A stretch of DNA of 64,000 nt, taken from Streptomyces chryseus. Its GTDB lineage: Bacteria > Actinomycetota > Actinomycetes > Streptomycetales > Streptomycetaceae. Every line of letters starts with the position of its first letter. The first letter of the stretch is position 1. The notes below the pieces were generated by a model. It saw nothing but the letters and a program-made list of their open reading frames with translations, did no database searches and was not told the origin of the DNA. Where the stretch lies: the NCBI RefSeq assembly GCF_014650755.1, contig NZ_BMVO01000001.1, positions 1 through 64,000 on the forward strand, in the 5' to 3' direction. Below are positions 26,493 through 34,855 of this stretch, piece after piece. The position numbers and the translations under genes are program-made.

Positions 26493-27464
26493 CATGGGCC
26501 GGTCGGGCTGCAGGAAGGACGGGTCGTCCAGGCCGGAACCCGCCTTCTTGCCCCACATCGCCAGCTTCCACAGCCGGGCGATCTCCTCGTCGGGGGCGCC
26601 GGAGCGCAGGGTCCCGCGCAGGTCCGACTCCTCGCGGGCGAACAGGCACGTACGCACCTGACCGTCGGCGGTCAGCCGGGTGCGGTCGCAGGCGCGGCAG
26701 AACGGGCGGGTGACCGAGGCGATGACCCCCACGCGGTGCGGGCCGCCGTCGACGACCCAGCGCTCGGCGGGCGCCGAGCCGCGCTCGTCCTCACCCTCGG
26801 CGGTGAGCGTGAAGCGCGTGCGCAGGGACTCCAGGATGTCACCGGCGGTGATCATGCCGTCGCGCTTCCAGCCGTGCTGGGCGTCGAGCGGCATCTGCTC
26901 GATGAAGCGCATCTCGTAGTCGTTCTCGACGGCCCAGGCCAGCAGGTCGGGGGCCTCGTCGTCGTTGAGCCCGGGCATCAGGACGGCGTTGACCTTGACC
27001 GGGGTCAGGCCCGCGTCGCGGGCGGCGGCCATGCCGTCGATGACGTCGTGGTGGCGGTCGCGGCGGGTGAGGGTCTTGAAGACGTCGGGGCGCAGCGTGT
27101 CGAGCGAGACGTTGACCCGGTCCAGGCCGGCCGCCTTGAGGGCGGTCGCGGTGCGCTTGAGGCCGATGCCGTTGGTGGTGAGGGACATCTTGGGGCGGGG
27201 CGCGAGGGCGGCGCAGCGCTCGACTATGCCGACGAGCCCGGGGCGCAGCAGCGGCTCGCCGCCGGTGAAGCGCACCTCGGTCACTCCGAGGTCGGTGACG
27301 GCGATGCCGATCAGCCGGACGATCTCGTCGTCCGTGAGCAGATCGGGCTTCGCGAGCCACTGCAGGCCCTCTTCGGGCATGCAGTACGTACAGCGCAGAT
27401 TGCAGCGGTCGGTGAGCGAAACACGCAGGTCAGTGGCTACTCGGCCATAAGTGTCGATAAGCAT
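26475..27464 (-). CDS. moaA: GTP 3',8-cyclase MoaA
   Basis: A radical SAM enzyme that starts molybdenum cofactor synthesis by converting GTP to 3',8-cH2GTP. The 329-residue protein has the N-terminal cluster motif C21-x3-C25-x2-C28 (SLTDRCNLRCTYCMP). The second cluster is CRACDRTRLTADGQVRTCLF near residue 270, and the C-terminus ends in the required Gly-Gly (MSAIGG). GGEPLLRP is the SAM-binding GGEP. Start is ATG 27464 (MLIDTYGR). Downstream it overlaps by 18 bp the convergent gene at 26232-26492. No other moa genes are adjacent. Confidence 0.97.
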   Translation of the reverse strand: MLIDTYGRVATDLRVSLTDRCNLRCTYCMPEEGLQWLAKPDLLTDDEIVRLIGIAVTDLGVTEVRFTGGEPLLRPGLVGIVERCAALAPRPKMSLTTNGIGLKRTATALKAAGLDRVNVSLDTLRPDVFKTLTRRDRHHDVIDGMAAARDAGLTPVKVNAVLMPGLNDDEAPDLLAWAVENDYEMRFIEQMPLDAQHGWKRDGMITAGDILESLRTRFTLTAEGEDERGSAPAERWVVDGGPHRVGVIASVTRPFCRACDRTRLTADGQVRTCLFAREESDLRGTLRSGAPDEEIARLWKLAMWGKKAGSGLDDPSFLQPDRPMSAIGG

Positions 27465-27567
27465 CCTCGGCCCCCTCCCCGATCCGGAAATTCGTCTGTG
27501 TCGAACGCTGTCGAGCCTACGCGACGCCACTGACATCACGAGGGGCTCCGATACCACGAGGAGCGGT

Positions 27568-27601
27568 GCGGCCGCGTCGTACGACTCTACGACGCGGCCG
27601 C
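27568..27601 (-). terminator. Terminator of the symporter unit
   Basis: GCGGCCGCGTCGTA (27568-27581) pairs perfectly with TACGACGCGGCCGC (27588-27601) around a six-base loop. It lies 45 bp past the symporter stop codon on the minus strand and ahead of moaA. Confidence 0.8.
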
Positions 27602-27646
27602 GGGGGCACAGCTGTGGGAAGGCGCGAAGAGCGACGGCGGGTACGC

Positions 27647-29290
27647 TCAGTGCGCGCCGATGCCGGTGAGTGACTTGACCTCCAGCTCCGCGTACTTCCC
27701 CTTGTCCGGCTCGTCCTTGGACAGTACGGAGCCGAGCCAGCCGAGCAGGAAGCCGAGCGGGATCGAGATGAGCCCCGGGTTCTCCAGCGGGAACAGGGCG
27801 AAGTCGACGCCGGGGAACATCGAGCTGGGCTTGCCGGAGACGACCGGTGAGAACAGCACGAGGCCCACCGACGCGGTCAGGCCACCGTAGATCGACCACA
27901 GGGCGCCCTGCGTCGTGAACTTCTTCCAGAAGAGGCTGTAGAGGATCGTCGGCAGGTTGGCGGAGGCGGCCACCGCGAAGGCGAGGGCGACCAGTCCGGC
28001 GACGTTCAGGTCGCGGGCCATCGCGCCCAGGGCGATGGAGACGACGCCGATGGCCACCGTGGCCCAGCGGGCGGCGCGTACCTCCTCCTTCTCCGTGGCC
28101 TTGCCGCGCCGGATGACGTTGGCGTAGATGTCGTGCGCGAACGACGACGAGGACGCCAGGGTGAGGCCCGCGACGACCGCGAGGATGGTCGCGAAGGCCA
28201 CGGCCGAGATCACGGCGAGCAGGATCGCGCCGCCCGGGGAGTCGGCGCCGCCGCCGATCTCCAGCGCGGCGAGCGGCGCGGCCGTGTTGCCCGCCTTGTT
28301 GGAGGCGATGATGTCGCCGGGCTTGAGGAGGGCAGCCGCGCCGAAGCCGAGCACGATGGTCATCAGGTAGAAGGCACCGATGATGCCGATCGCCCAGTTC
28401 ACCGACTTACGGGCGGCCTTGGCCGTGGGGACGGTGTAGAAGCGGATCAGGATGTGCGGCAGGCCGGCGGTGCCGAGGACCAGGGCGATGCCGAGTGAGA
28501 TGAAGTCGAGCTTCGAGGTGCCGGTGGCGCCGTACTTGAGGCCCGGCTCCAGGAACGCCGAGCCCTTGCCGCTGTTGGAGGCCGCCGTGCCGAGCAGGTC
28601 GGACAGGTTGAAGTCGAACTTCAGCAGGATCAGGAAGGTGATCAGCAGGGTGCCCGCGATGAGCAGGACGGCCTTGACCATCTGGACCCAGGTGGTGCCC
28701 TTCATGCCCCCGATCGTGACGTAGACGATCATCAGGATGCCGACGAGGGCGACGATCAGGATCTTGCCGGCGTCGCTGGTGATGCCGAGGAGCAGCGAGA
28801 CCAGTACGCCGGCTCCCGCCATCTGCGCGAGCAGGTAGAAGATCGAGACCACGATGGTGGAGGTGCCCGCCGCGGTGCGCACGGGGCGCTGGCGCATGCG
28901 GTACGCGAGGACGTCGCCCATCGTGTAGCGGCCGGAGTTGCGCAGCGGTTCGGCGACGAGGAGCAGCGCGACGAGCCAGGCGACCAGGAAGCCGATGGAG
29001 TAGAGGAAGCCGTCGTATCCGAACAGGGCGATGGCGCCGGCGATGCCGAGGAACGACGCGGCGGACATGTAGTCGCCGGAGATGGCGAGGCCGTTCTGGA
29101 AGCCGGTGAACTGGCGGCCGCCGGCGTAGAAGTCGGAGGCGCTCTTGGTCTGGCGGCCCGCCCATACCGTGATGAAGAGGGTGGCGACGACGAAGAGGCC
29201 GAACAGGGTGATGATCAGCGGGCGGTGCTCGCTCGCGTCACCGGCGGCGGCGAGCTGGACCGTCGCCGTCGTGGTCAGCGCGGGGCTCAT
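27647..29290 (-). CDS. Solute:sodium symporter, ActP/acetate type
   Basis: A 547-residue sodium/solute symporter with about thirteen hydrophobic segments. The ActP-type start is visible: ITLFGLFVVATLFITVWAGR and SDFYAGGRQFTGFQNGLAIS, with GDYMSAASFLGIAGA next; these blocks include the sodium-site region. It probably takes up acetate or a similar short carboxylate; exact substrate is inferred. The upstream DUF485 gene overlaps its start by four bases (ATGA), a pairing standard for acetate permeases. Expression is likely tied to that gene and a promoter in the 29653-29892 gap. Confidence 0.94.
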   Translation of the reverse strand: MSPALTTTATVQLAAAGDASEHRPLIITLFGLFVVATLFITVWAGRQTKSASDFYAGGRQFTGFQNGLAISGDYMSAASFLGIAGAIALFGYDGFLYSIGFLVAWLVALLLVAEPLRNSGRYTMGDVLAYRMRQRPVRTAAGTSTIVVSIFYLLAQMAGAGVLVSLLLGITSDAGKILIVALVGILMIVYVTIGGMKGTTWVQMVKAVLLIAGTLLITFLILLKFDFNLSDLLGTAASNSGKGSAFLEPGLKYGATGTSKLDFISLGIALVLGTAGLPHILIRFYTVPTAKAARKSVNWAIGIIGAFYLMTIVLGFGAAALLKPGDIIASNKAGNTAAPLAALEIGGGADSPGGAILLAVISAVAFATILAVVAGLTLASSSSFAHDIYANVIRRGKATEKEEVRAARWATVAIGVVSIALGAMARDLNVAGLVALAFAVAASANLPTILYSLFWKKFTTQGALWSIYGGLTASVGLVLFSPVVSGKPSSMFPGVDFALFPLENPGLISIPLGFLLGWLGSVLSKDEPDKGKYAELEVKSLTGIGAH

Positions 29291-29652
29291 GCGTCGGCCT
29301 CCATACGGGACTTGATGGCCTCGGACTTCGGGTCGAGCTGCGTGGCGGCATGACGCGAGTAGAACCAGGCAATGAGGAAGGTGGTGGCGAACTGGGCGAT
29401 GCCCAGGACGAGCGCCACGTTGATGTTGCCGAAGACCTTGGTGCCCATGAAGCCGCCCGCGTAGTTGGACAGCAGGACGTACAGCAGGTACCAGGCGATG
29501 AACGCGATGGTCAGGGGGAAGGCGAAGGACCGGTGGGCGCGGCGCAGTTCGCCGAACTCGGCGCTCTCCTGCACCTCGACGAACTCCTGCGTCGTGTGCC
29601 CTGTCCGGATCAGGCCCGTGCCGCCCTCGGGCGGTGGTGCGTCGGTTGCCAC
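29287..29652 (-). CDS. DUF485 membrane protein
   Basis: A 121-residue protein with two membrane helices (FPLTIAFIAWYLLYVLLSNY and VALVLGIAQFATTFLIAWFY) typical of DUF485, which accompanies ActP-type symporters. The N-terminus is a polar 45-residue segment and the end (SKSEAIKSRMEADA-like, actually DPKSEAIKSRMEADA) is cytoplasmic. Start is GTG 29652 after GAGGAGA. Its stop overlaps the symporter start, so the two are co-translated. It is divergent from the first subtilase gene. Confidence 0.92.
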   Translation of the reverse strand: MATDAPPPEGGTGLIRTGHTTQEFVEVQESAEFGELRRAHRSFAFPLTIAFIAWYLLYVLLSNYAGGFMGTKVFGNINVALVLGIAQFATTFLIAWFYSRHAATQLDPKSEAIKSRMEADA

Positions 29653-29892
29653 GGAATCTCCTCGCGAGGCGGGTGCGGTGGGTGGGGTGGACAAAGTGAC
29701 CTCACAGGTGGGGGGTGATGGTGCTCGTCCCCCTGACAACGGCACGGATCGCATCGCGTCTCGGTTCGGCATCCGCCATTTCTTTTCCGAACACGTTGAT
29801 ACGAACGCATGATCGGCGCTAGCTTCACTCGTCATGTACCCGCTCATGTGCACCCGCGCAGGGGCGGCTCTCACGGATGATGTGGAGAACCC
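29653..29892. other. Divergent intergenic region, 240 bp
   Basis: It separates the DUF485-symporter unit from the first subtilase gene. The only clear element is the promoter at 29796-29825; no small gene is supported. Confidence 0.5.
29796..29825 (+). promoter_or_regulatory. Probable promoter of the first subtilase gene
   Basis: TTGATA (29796-29801), 18-bp spacer, TAGCTT (29820-29825). The start would be near 29832 and the leader about 60 bases to ATG 29893. Confidence 0.45.
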
Positions 29893-31431
29893 ATGGCTCA
29901 TCTGGGATCCAGACGGCAGCGCGCACTCGCCCTGCCCGTCGGACTGGCTCTCACGGCTACGCTCGGCTTCCTGCCCGGAGCGGCCGCCTCGGCCGCGCCG
30001 CTGGACGGCTCCGACGCCCCGGTGGCGGTCGACACCACCGGTCCCAAGCTGTCGTACGTGGTCAACACCAAGGGTGGCCACGGTACGAGCGCTTCGGTGA
30101 AGCGGGCGATCGCCAAGGCCGGCGGCACGGTGGTGAAGGCGTACGACCAGATCGGGGTCATCGTCGTCCACTCGCAGAACCCGGACTTCGGCAAGCAGAT
30201 ACGCAAGGCCAAGGGTGTCGCCTCGGCGGGCGCGACCCGCACCTCCCCGCTCACTCCGGTCGGCATCACGGAGGAAGGCACCACGCAGAAGCTGTCCGCG
30301 GCCGGGGCCGCGAAGGCGAAGGCGGCCGCGGCGCCCGGTCAGGAGCCGCTGGAGGCCAACCAGTGGGACATCCGGGCCATCGGCGCGGACCAGGCCGCGA
30401 AGGTCAACGACGGCAGCTCGAAGGTCACCGTCGGCGTGATCGACACCGGTGTCGACGACACCCACCCGGACCTGGCGCCGAACTTCTCCAAGTCCCAGTC
30501 GGCCAACTGCGTCGGCGGCGTCGCGGACTCCTCGGAGGGCGCCTGGCGCCCGTACACGGACGGCAGTGACCACGGCACGCACGTCGCCGGTACGATCGCC
30601 GCTCCGCGCAACGGACTCGGCGTCGCCGGTGTCGCGCCGGGCGTGAAGCTCGCGGGCATCAAGGTGAGCGAGCCGGGCACCAGCCTCTTCTTCACCGAGG
30701 CGGTCGTCTGCGGCTTCGTGTGGGCCGCGGAGCACGACATCGACGTGACGAACAACAGCTACTACGTCGACCCGTGGATGTTCAACTGCGAGGACGACCC
30801 GGACCAGAAGGCGCTCCTCGACGCCCTGACGCGGGCCACGAAGTACGCGGAGCGCAAGGGCGCCCTGAACGTCGCCGCGGCCGGCAACTCGAACTTCGAC
30901 CTGTCGGCCGACGAGATCCTCGACGACTCCAGCCCGAACGACAGCACCCCCGGCGACCGGGTCATCGACCCGTCCGAGTGCTTCGACGTCCCGACCCAGC
31001 TGCCGGGCGTCATGACGGTCACCGCCACGGGTGACAAGAACGTCAAGTCGTACTACTCCAGCTACGGGTACGGCGTCGCCGACGTCGCGGCCCCCGGCGG
31101 CGACAAGTGGCAGATCCCGGCCACGCCGGACGCCAACGGCCGGGTCCTGTCGACCGTCCTCGACGGCGGCTACGGCTACAAGCAGGGCACTTCGATGGCC
31201 ACCCCGCACGTCGCGGGCGTGGCGGCGCTGCTCAAGAGCGCGCACCCGAAGGCGACTCCCGCGCAGCTTCAGCGCCTGCTGAAGAAGCAGGCCGACAACC
31301 CGGGCTGCCCGAGCCACGTCTACGACGCCGCGGGCAACTGGGTCGAGGCCACCACCTGCGAGGGCAGCGACAACTACAACGGCTACTACGGCTCCGGCGT
31401 CGTCGACGCGCTCGACGCCGTCAAGAAGTGA
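29893..31431 (+). CDS. Secreted S8 (subtilisin-like) serine protease 1
   Basis: A 512-residue exported protease. A signal peptide (RRQRALALPVGLALTATLGF to AAASA, about residues 8-34) is followed by a propeptide of about 120 residues containing the inhibitor-type fold (LSYVVNTKGGHGTSASVKRA). The S8 catalytic domain has Asp184 (VIDTGVDDTHPD), His227 (DHGTHVAG) and Ser434 (GTSMATPHVAG). Paired cysteines (NCVGG, VVCGF, FNCED) suggest disulfides. It lies 38 bp upstream of a close paralogue on the same strand, so the two probably form an operon from the promoter at 29796. Confidence 0.95.
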   Translation: MAHLGSRRQRALALPVGLALTATLGFLPGAAASAAPLDGSDAPVAVDTTGPKLSYVVNTKGGHGTSASVKRAIAKAGGTVVKAYDQIGVIVVHSQNPDFGKQIRKAKGVASAGATRTSPLTPVGITEEGTTQKLSAAGAAKAKAAAAPGQEPLEANQWDIRAIGADQAAKVNDGSSKVTVGVIDTGVDDTHPDLAPNFSKSQSANCVGGVADSSEGAWRPYTDGSDHGTHVAGTIAAPRNGLGVAGVAPGVKLAGIKVSEPGTSLFFTEAVVCGFVWAAEHDIDVTNNSYYVDPWMFNCEDDPDQKALLDALTRATKYAERKGALNVAAAGNSNFDLSADEILDDSSPNDSTPGDRVIDPSECFDVPTQLPGVMTVTATGDKNVKSYYSSYGYGVADVAAPGGDKWQIPATPDANGRVLSTVLDGGYGYKQGTSMATPHVAGVAALLKSAHPKATPAQLQRLLKKQADNPGCPSHVYDAAGNWVEATTCEGSDNYNGYYGSGVVDALDAVKK

Positions 31432-31469
31432 CCGTCCGAGGCTCCGCCGATCCGCGAACCGGAGATTTC

Positions 31470-33026
31470 ATGACGCCGCACCGCACCCCGAGGTCCCGCC
31501 GCACCGTGGCCCTGTCCGCGGGCCTGGCCACCGCCGCCGCATTCGCCTTCCTGCCCGGCACCGCGTCGGCCACCTCGGCCGACGTGCTCGGCGCGAAGGA
31601 CGCCGCCTCGGCGGTGACCGAGGCGGCGGGCACTCCGCTGAGTTACGTCGTCAACGTACGCCCGGGCAAGGGCAATTGGGCCAAGGTGAAGAAGGCCGTC
31701 GGCCGGGCCGGCGGCACGATCGTCCAGGCGTACGACCAGATCGGCGTGATCGTCGTCCACTCGTCGAACGACGCGTTCGCGAAGACGATGCGGGGCGTCA
31801 AGGGCGTCCAGTCGGCGGGTGCGACCCGTACGGCGCCGCTGCCCGCCCAGTCGACGAAGGACGTCGGTACGCCGAAGGCGCTCACCGGCGCCCAGGCGGA
31901 GGCGGCGTCGGCGGCCGCCGTCGCCGGCGAGGACCCGTTGCAGCCGCTGCAGTGGGACCTGCCCGCCATCAAGGCGGACAAGGCCCACGAGAAGACGCTC
32001 GGCAGCCGGAAGGTCACCGTCGCCGTGCTGGACACGGGGGTCGACGACACCCACCCGGACCTCGCGCCGAACTTCGACCGCGAGGCGTCCGTCAACTGCG
32101 TGACCGGCAAGCCCGACACGGCGGACGGTGCCTGGCGCCCGTCGGCCGAGGAGAGCCCGCACGGCACGCACGTGGCGGGCGAGATAGCGGCCGCGAAGAA
32201 CGGTGTCGGCGTCACCGGTGTCGCGCCGGGCGTCAAGGTCTCGGGCATCAAGGTGTCCACGACGGCCGGCTTCTTCTACACCGAGTCGGTGGTCTGCGGC
32301 TTCGTGTGGGCGGCCGAGCACGGCGTCGATGTGACGAACAACAGCTACTACACCGACCCGTGGATGTTCAACTGCAAGGACGACCCGGACCAGAAGGCGC
32401 TCGTCGACGCCATCGTCCGGGCCTCGCGGTACGCCGAGAGGAAGGGCGCGGTGAACGTCGCTGCGGCCGGGAACTCGAACTACGATCTCGCGGCGGACTC
32501 GATCCACGACACGACGAGTCCGAACGACACCACTCCGGTGCCGCGCGACGTCGACCCGGGCGAGTGCCTCGACGCCCCGACGCAGCTGCCGGGCGTCGTG
32601 ACGGTCGCCTCGACGGGGGCCAAGGGCCTGAAGTCGTCGTTCTCCAACTACGGGCACGGTGTCATCGACATCGCGGCTCCGGGCGGCGACAGCACGGCGT
32701 ACCAGAAGCCCGCGCCTCCCGCGACGAGCGGTCTGATCCTGGGCCCGGTCCCGGGCGGCAAGTGGGGCTACATGGCGGGTACGTCGATGGCGTCCCCGCA
32801 CGTCGCCGGGGTGGCGGCGCTCATCAAGAGCACGCACCCGAAGGCCTCGGCGCAGCGGATCAAGTCCCTCCTGGCGAGCCAGGCGGACGCGGTGCCGTGC
32901 ACCGACCCGTACGACATCAACGGCGACGGCAAGGTCGACGCGGTGTGCGAGGGCGGGAAGAACTACAACGGCTTCTACGGTGTCGGCATCGCCGACGCGC
33001 TGGACGCCGTGACCAAGAAGAAGTAG
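31470..33026 (+). CDS. Secreted S8 (subtilisin-like) serine protease 2
   Basis: A 518-residue paralogue of the preceding gene. The signal peptide is RRTVALSAGLATAAAFAFLP to SATS, and the propeptide has the same LSYVVNVRPGKGNWAKVKKA block. The catalytic Asp188 (VLDTGVDDTHPD), His231 (PHGTHVAG) and Ser439 (GTSMASPHVAG) are intact. Whole stretches such as VTNNSYYxDPWMFNC, ERKGAxNVAAAGNSN and PTQLPGV are shared with protease 1, so this is a tandem duplication. The mature C-terminus has a DINGDGKVD calcium-site-like motif not present in protease 1. Start ATG 31470 follows ACCGGAG. A terminator follows the stop. Confidence 0.95.
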   Translation: MTPHRTPRSRRTVALSAGLATAAAFAFLPGTASATSADVLGAKDAASAVTEAAGTPLSYVVNVRPGKGNWAKVKKAVGRAGGTIVQAYDQIGVIVVHSSNDAFAKTMRGVKGVQSAGATRTAPLPAQSTKDVGTPKALTGAQAEAASAAAVAGEDPLQPLQWDLPAIKADKAHEKTLGSRKVTVAVLDTGVDDTHPDLAPNFDREASVNCVTGKPDTADGAWRPSAEESPHGTHVAGEIAAAKNGVGVTGVAPGVKVSGIKVSTTAGFFYTESVVCGFVWAAEHGVDVTNNSYYTDPWMFNCKDDPDQKALVDAIVRASRYAERKGAVNVAAAGNSNYDLAADSIHDTTSPNDTTPVPRDVDPGECLDAPTQLPGVVTVASTGAKGLKSSFSNYGHGVIDIAAPGGDSTAYQKPAPPATSGLILGPVPGGKWGYMAGTSMASPHVAGVAALIKSTHPKASAQRIKSLLASQADAVPCTDPYDINGDGKVDAVCEGGKNYNGFYGVGIADALDAVTKKK

Positions 33027-33043
33027 ACAGCACCGCAGGTGAG

Positions 33044-33074
33044 CGGGCCGCCCGGATTCCTTCCGGGCGGCCCG
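33044..33074 (+). terminator. Terminator after the subtilase pair
   Basis: CGGGCCGCCCGG (33044-33055) pairs with CCGGGCGGCCCG (33063-33074), loop ATTCCTT. It lies between convergent protease and alcohol dehydrogenase genes. Confidence 0.85.
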
Positions 33075-33092
33075 TTCCCGTGGGCCCGGGTG

Positions 33093-34136
33093 TCACGGCT
33101 TGACGAGCACCTTGAGCGCGGTGCGCTCGTCCATCGCCCGGTAGCCCTCGGGCACGCCGTCGAGGCCGACGGTGACGTCGAAGACCGGCGACGGGTCGAC
33201 CGTCCCGTCCAGGACGTCCGGCAGCAGCTCCGGTATGTACGCGCGCACCGGCGCCACTCCCCCGCGCAGCGCGATGTTGCGGTCGAACAGCACGCTCAGG
33301 TCGAGTCCGGTGCCGCTGCCGTGCGGGACGCCGACGTAACCGATGGCGCCGCCGTCGCGGGCGATCCCGACGGCGGTGCGCATCGACTGCTCGGTGCCGA
33401 CGGCCTCGATGACGGCGTGCGCGCCCTGCCCGCCGGTGAGTTCGCGTACGGCCTCGACGGCCGCCTCGCCGCGCGCGGCGACGATGTCGGTGGCGCCGAA
33501 GGTCTTGGCGATGTCGGTACGCGCCCGGTGGCGGCCCAGCGCGATGATCCGCTCGGCTCCGAGCCGCCGGGCGGCCAGCACCCCGCACAGCCCGACCGCG
33601 CCGTCACCGACGACCGCGACCGTCGAGCCGCGCCGCACGCCGGCGCCGACGGCGGCGTGGTGTCCGGTGCCCAGCACGTCGGAGAGGGCGAGGAGGCCGG
33701 TCAGGAGCCGGTCGTCGGAGACGGCGGCGGGCGGGAGCTTGACCAGCGTGCCGTCGGCGAAGGGCACCCGCACGGCTTCGCCCTGTCCGCCGTCGGAGCC
33801 GACGGTGCCCCAGAAGCCGCCCCGGGGGCAGGAGGTGTGGAGCCCCTCGGCGCAGTACTCGCACGTGCCGTCGGACCACACGAAGGGCGCGACGACGAGA
33901 TCACCGGGCGCGAACCCGGCCACCTGGGACCCGGCCTCCTCCACGACGCCGAGGAACTCGTGCCCGATGCGCTGGCCGGGCTGCCGGGCGGATTCGCCCC
34001 GGTAGGCCCACAGGTCGCTGCCGCAGATGCAGGCGCGCAGTACGCGGACGACCACGTCGGTGGGCTCCTGGACCCGGGGATCCGGCACCTCCTCCACGCG
34101 GATGTCGTGCGGGGCGTGGATGACGGTGGCGCGCAT
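33093..34136 (-). CDS. Zinc-dependent alcohol dehydrogenase family protein
   Basis: A 347-residue medium-chain dehydrogenase. The catalytic zinc region is RACICGSDLWAYRG followed by GHEFLGVV, and the coenzyme fold has VVGDGAVGLCGVLAA and HRARTDIAKTFGA. In the structural-zinc lobe the usual four cysteines are C-x2-C-x7-C preceded by Asp (SDGTCEYCAEGLHTSC), so the first cysteine is replaced. The substrate is unknown. It starts 17 bp after the lysoplasmalogenase stop on the same strand, so it is probably part of that unit and might oxidise the aldehyde or alcohol released there. Confidence 0.93.
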   Translation of the reverse strand: MRATVIHAPHDIRVEEVPDPRVQEPTDVVVRVLRACICGSDLWAYRGESARQPGQRIGHEFLGVVEEAGSQVAGFAPGDLVVAPFVWSDGTCEYCAEGLHTSCPRGGFWGTVGSDGGQGEAVRVPFADGTLVKLPPAAVSDDRLLTGLLALSDVLGTGHHAAVGAGVRRGSTVAVVGDGAVGLCGVLAARRLGAERIIALGRHRARTDIAKTFGATDIVAARGEAAVEAVRELTGGQGAHAVIEAVGTEQSMRTAVGIARDGGAIGYVGVPHGSGTGLDLSVLFDRNIALRGGVAPVRAYIPELLPDVLDGTVDPSPVFDVTVGLDGVPEGYRAMDERTALKVLVKP

Positions 34137-34153
34137 GGGTGGATCCTCGATGC

Positions 34154-34855
34154 TCAGACGGTGGTACGCCCTTCACCGTACGCCGCGGAGCCGACTGGGG
34201 CGTCCGGCCGCCCCAGCACGCCCTTGACCAGCAGGTACTGCGCCGCGAGGTAGGTCAGCATGATCCAGAAGTCGGGGGCGGGGAGCTGGGGCCACCCGGC
34301 CACGCCGGTGGCGATGAGGGTGTCGGAGAGCAGGAACAGCGCGCCGCCGAGTCCGGCGTGCGCGCCCAGGCCGCTCGCGCGCAGCGCCATGGCCGTGAGC
34401 AGCAGGCTGTAGCCGGCGACCGGGACGCGCAGGTCCGCGGGGAGGTCGGGCCACAGGAGGGCGACCGTGGTCAGGAGCGCGACGGCGTATCCGGCGCCGA
34501 GGAGCCAGGACGTACGGCTGCCTCGGAACAGCACAAGGTAGCAGACGTGTCCGGCGGCGAAGGAGCCCATGCCGACGAGGAACGCCCACTCGGCGTCGGC
34601 GAGCAGGAACACGTCGCCGCCCCAGCCGAAGAGCAGCGCCGCGATCAGCGGCCTCGGGGCGCCGCTCAGGGCCGCGTACGCCGCGAGCAGCGGCATCAGC
34701 AGCGGCTTGGCGGCCAGGTGGCCCGCGTCGGCCCCGGCGACGAGCGAGCCGAGGTCGGCGAGCGCCGCGACGGCGAAGGCGGCGAGGAGCCGGCGGGCCC
34801 ACGCGGCGCGCCGGTCGCCGGTAGCGGCGGCCCCGGCGGCGGCGGCCGCGCTCAC
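34154..34855 (-). CDS. YhhN-family lysoplasmalogenase
   Basis: A 233-residue integral membrane protein with about eight hydrophobic segments. Its YhhN/TMEM86 pattern is visible in HLAAKPLLMPLLAAYAAL, LLFGWGGDVFLLADAEWAFL and LGGALFLLSDTLIATG, with the conserved Lys and Asp residues embedded in the helices. The family hydrolyses the vinyl-ether bond of lysoplasmalogens to aldehyde and glycerophospho-head group; other lysolipids may be substrates in bacteria. It starts at GTG 34855, overlapping the preceding desaturase stop by four bases (GTGA), so the two are coupled. Plasmalogens are not well known in Streptomyces, so the real lipid is an open question. Confidence 0.88.
   Translation of the reverse strand: MSAAAAAGAAATGDRRAAWARRLLAAFAVAALADLGSLVAGADAGHLAAKPLLMPLLAAYAALSGAPRPLIAALLFGWGGDVFLLADAEWAFLVGMGSFAAGHVCYLVLFRGSRTSWLLGAGYAVALLTTVALLWPDLPADLRVPVAGYSLLLTAMALRASGLGAHAGLGGALFLLSDTLIATGVAGWPQLPAPDFWIMLTYLAAQYLLVKGVLGRPDAPVGSAAYGEGRTTV

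Noticed and set aside
29834..30100. 88-codon frame starting before the first subtilase
   Set aside because: Overlaps the subtilase signal region out of frame and has no family likeness.
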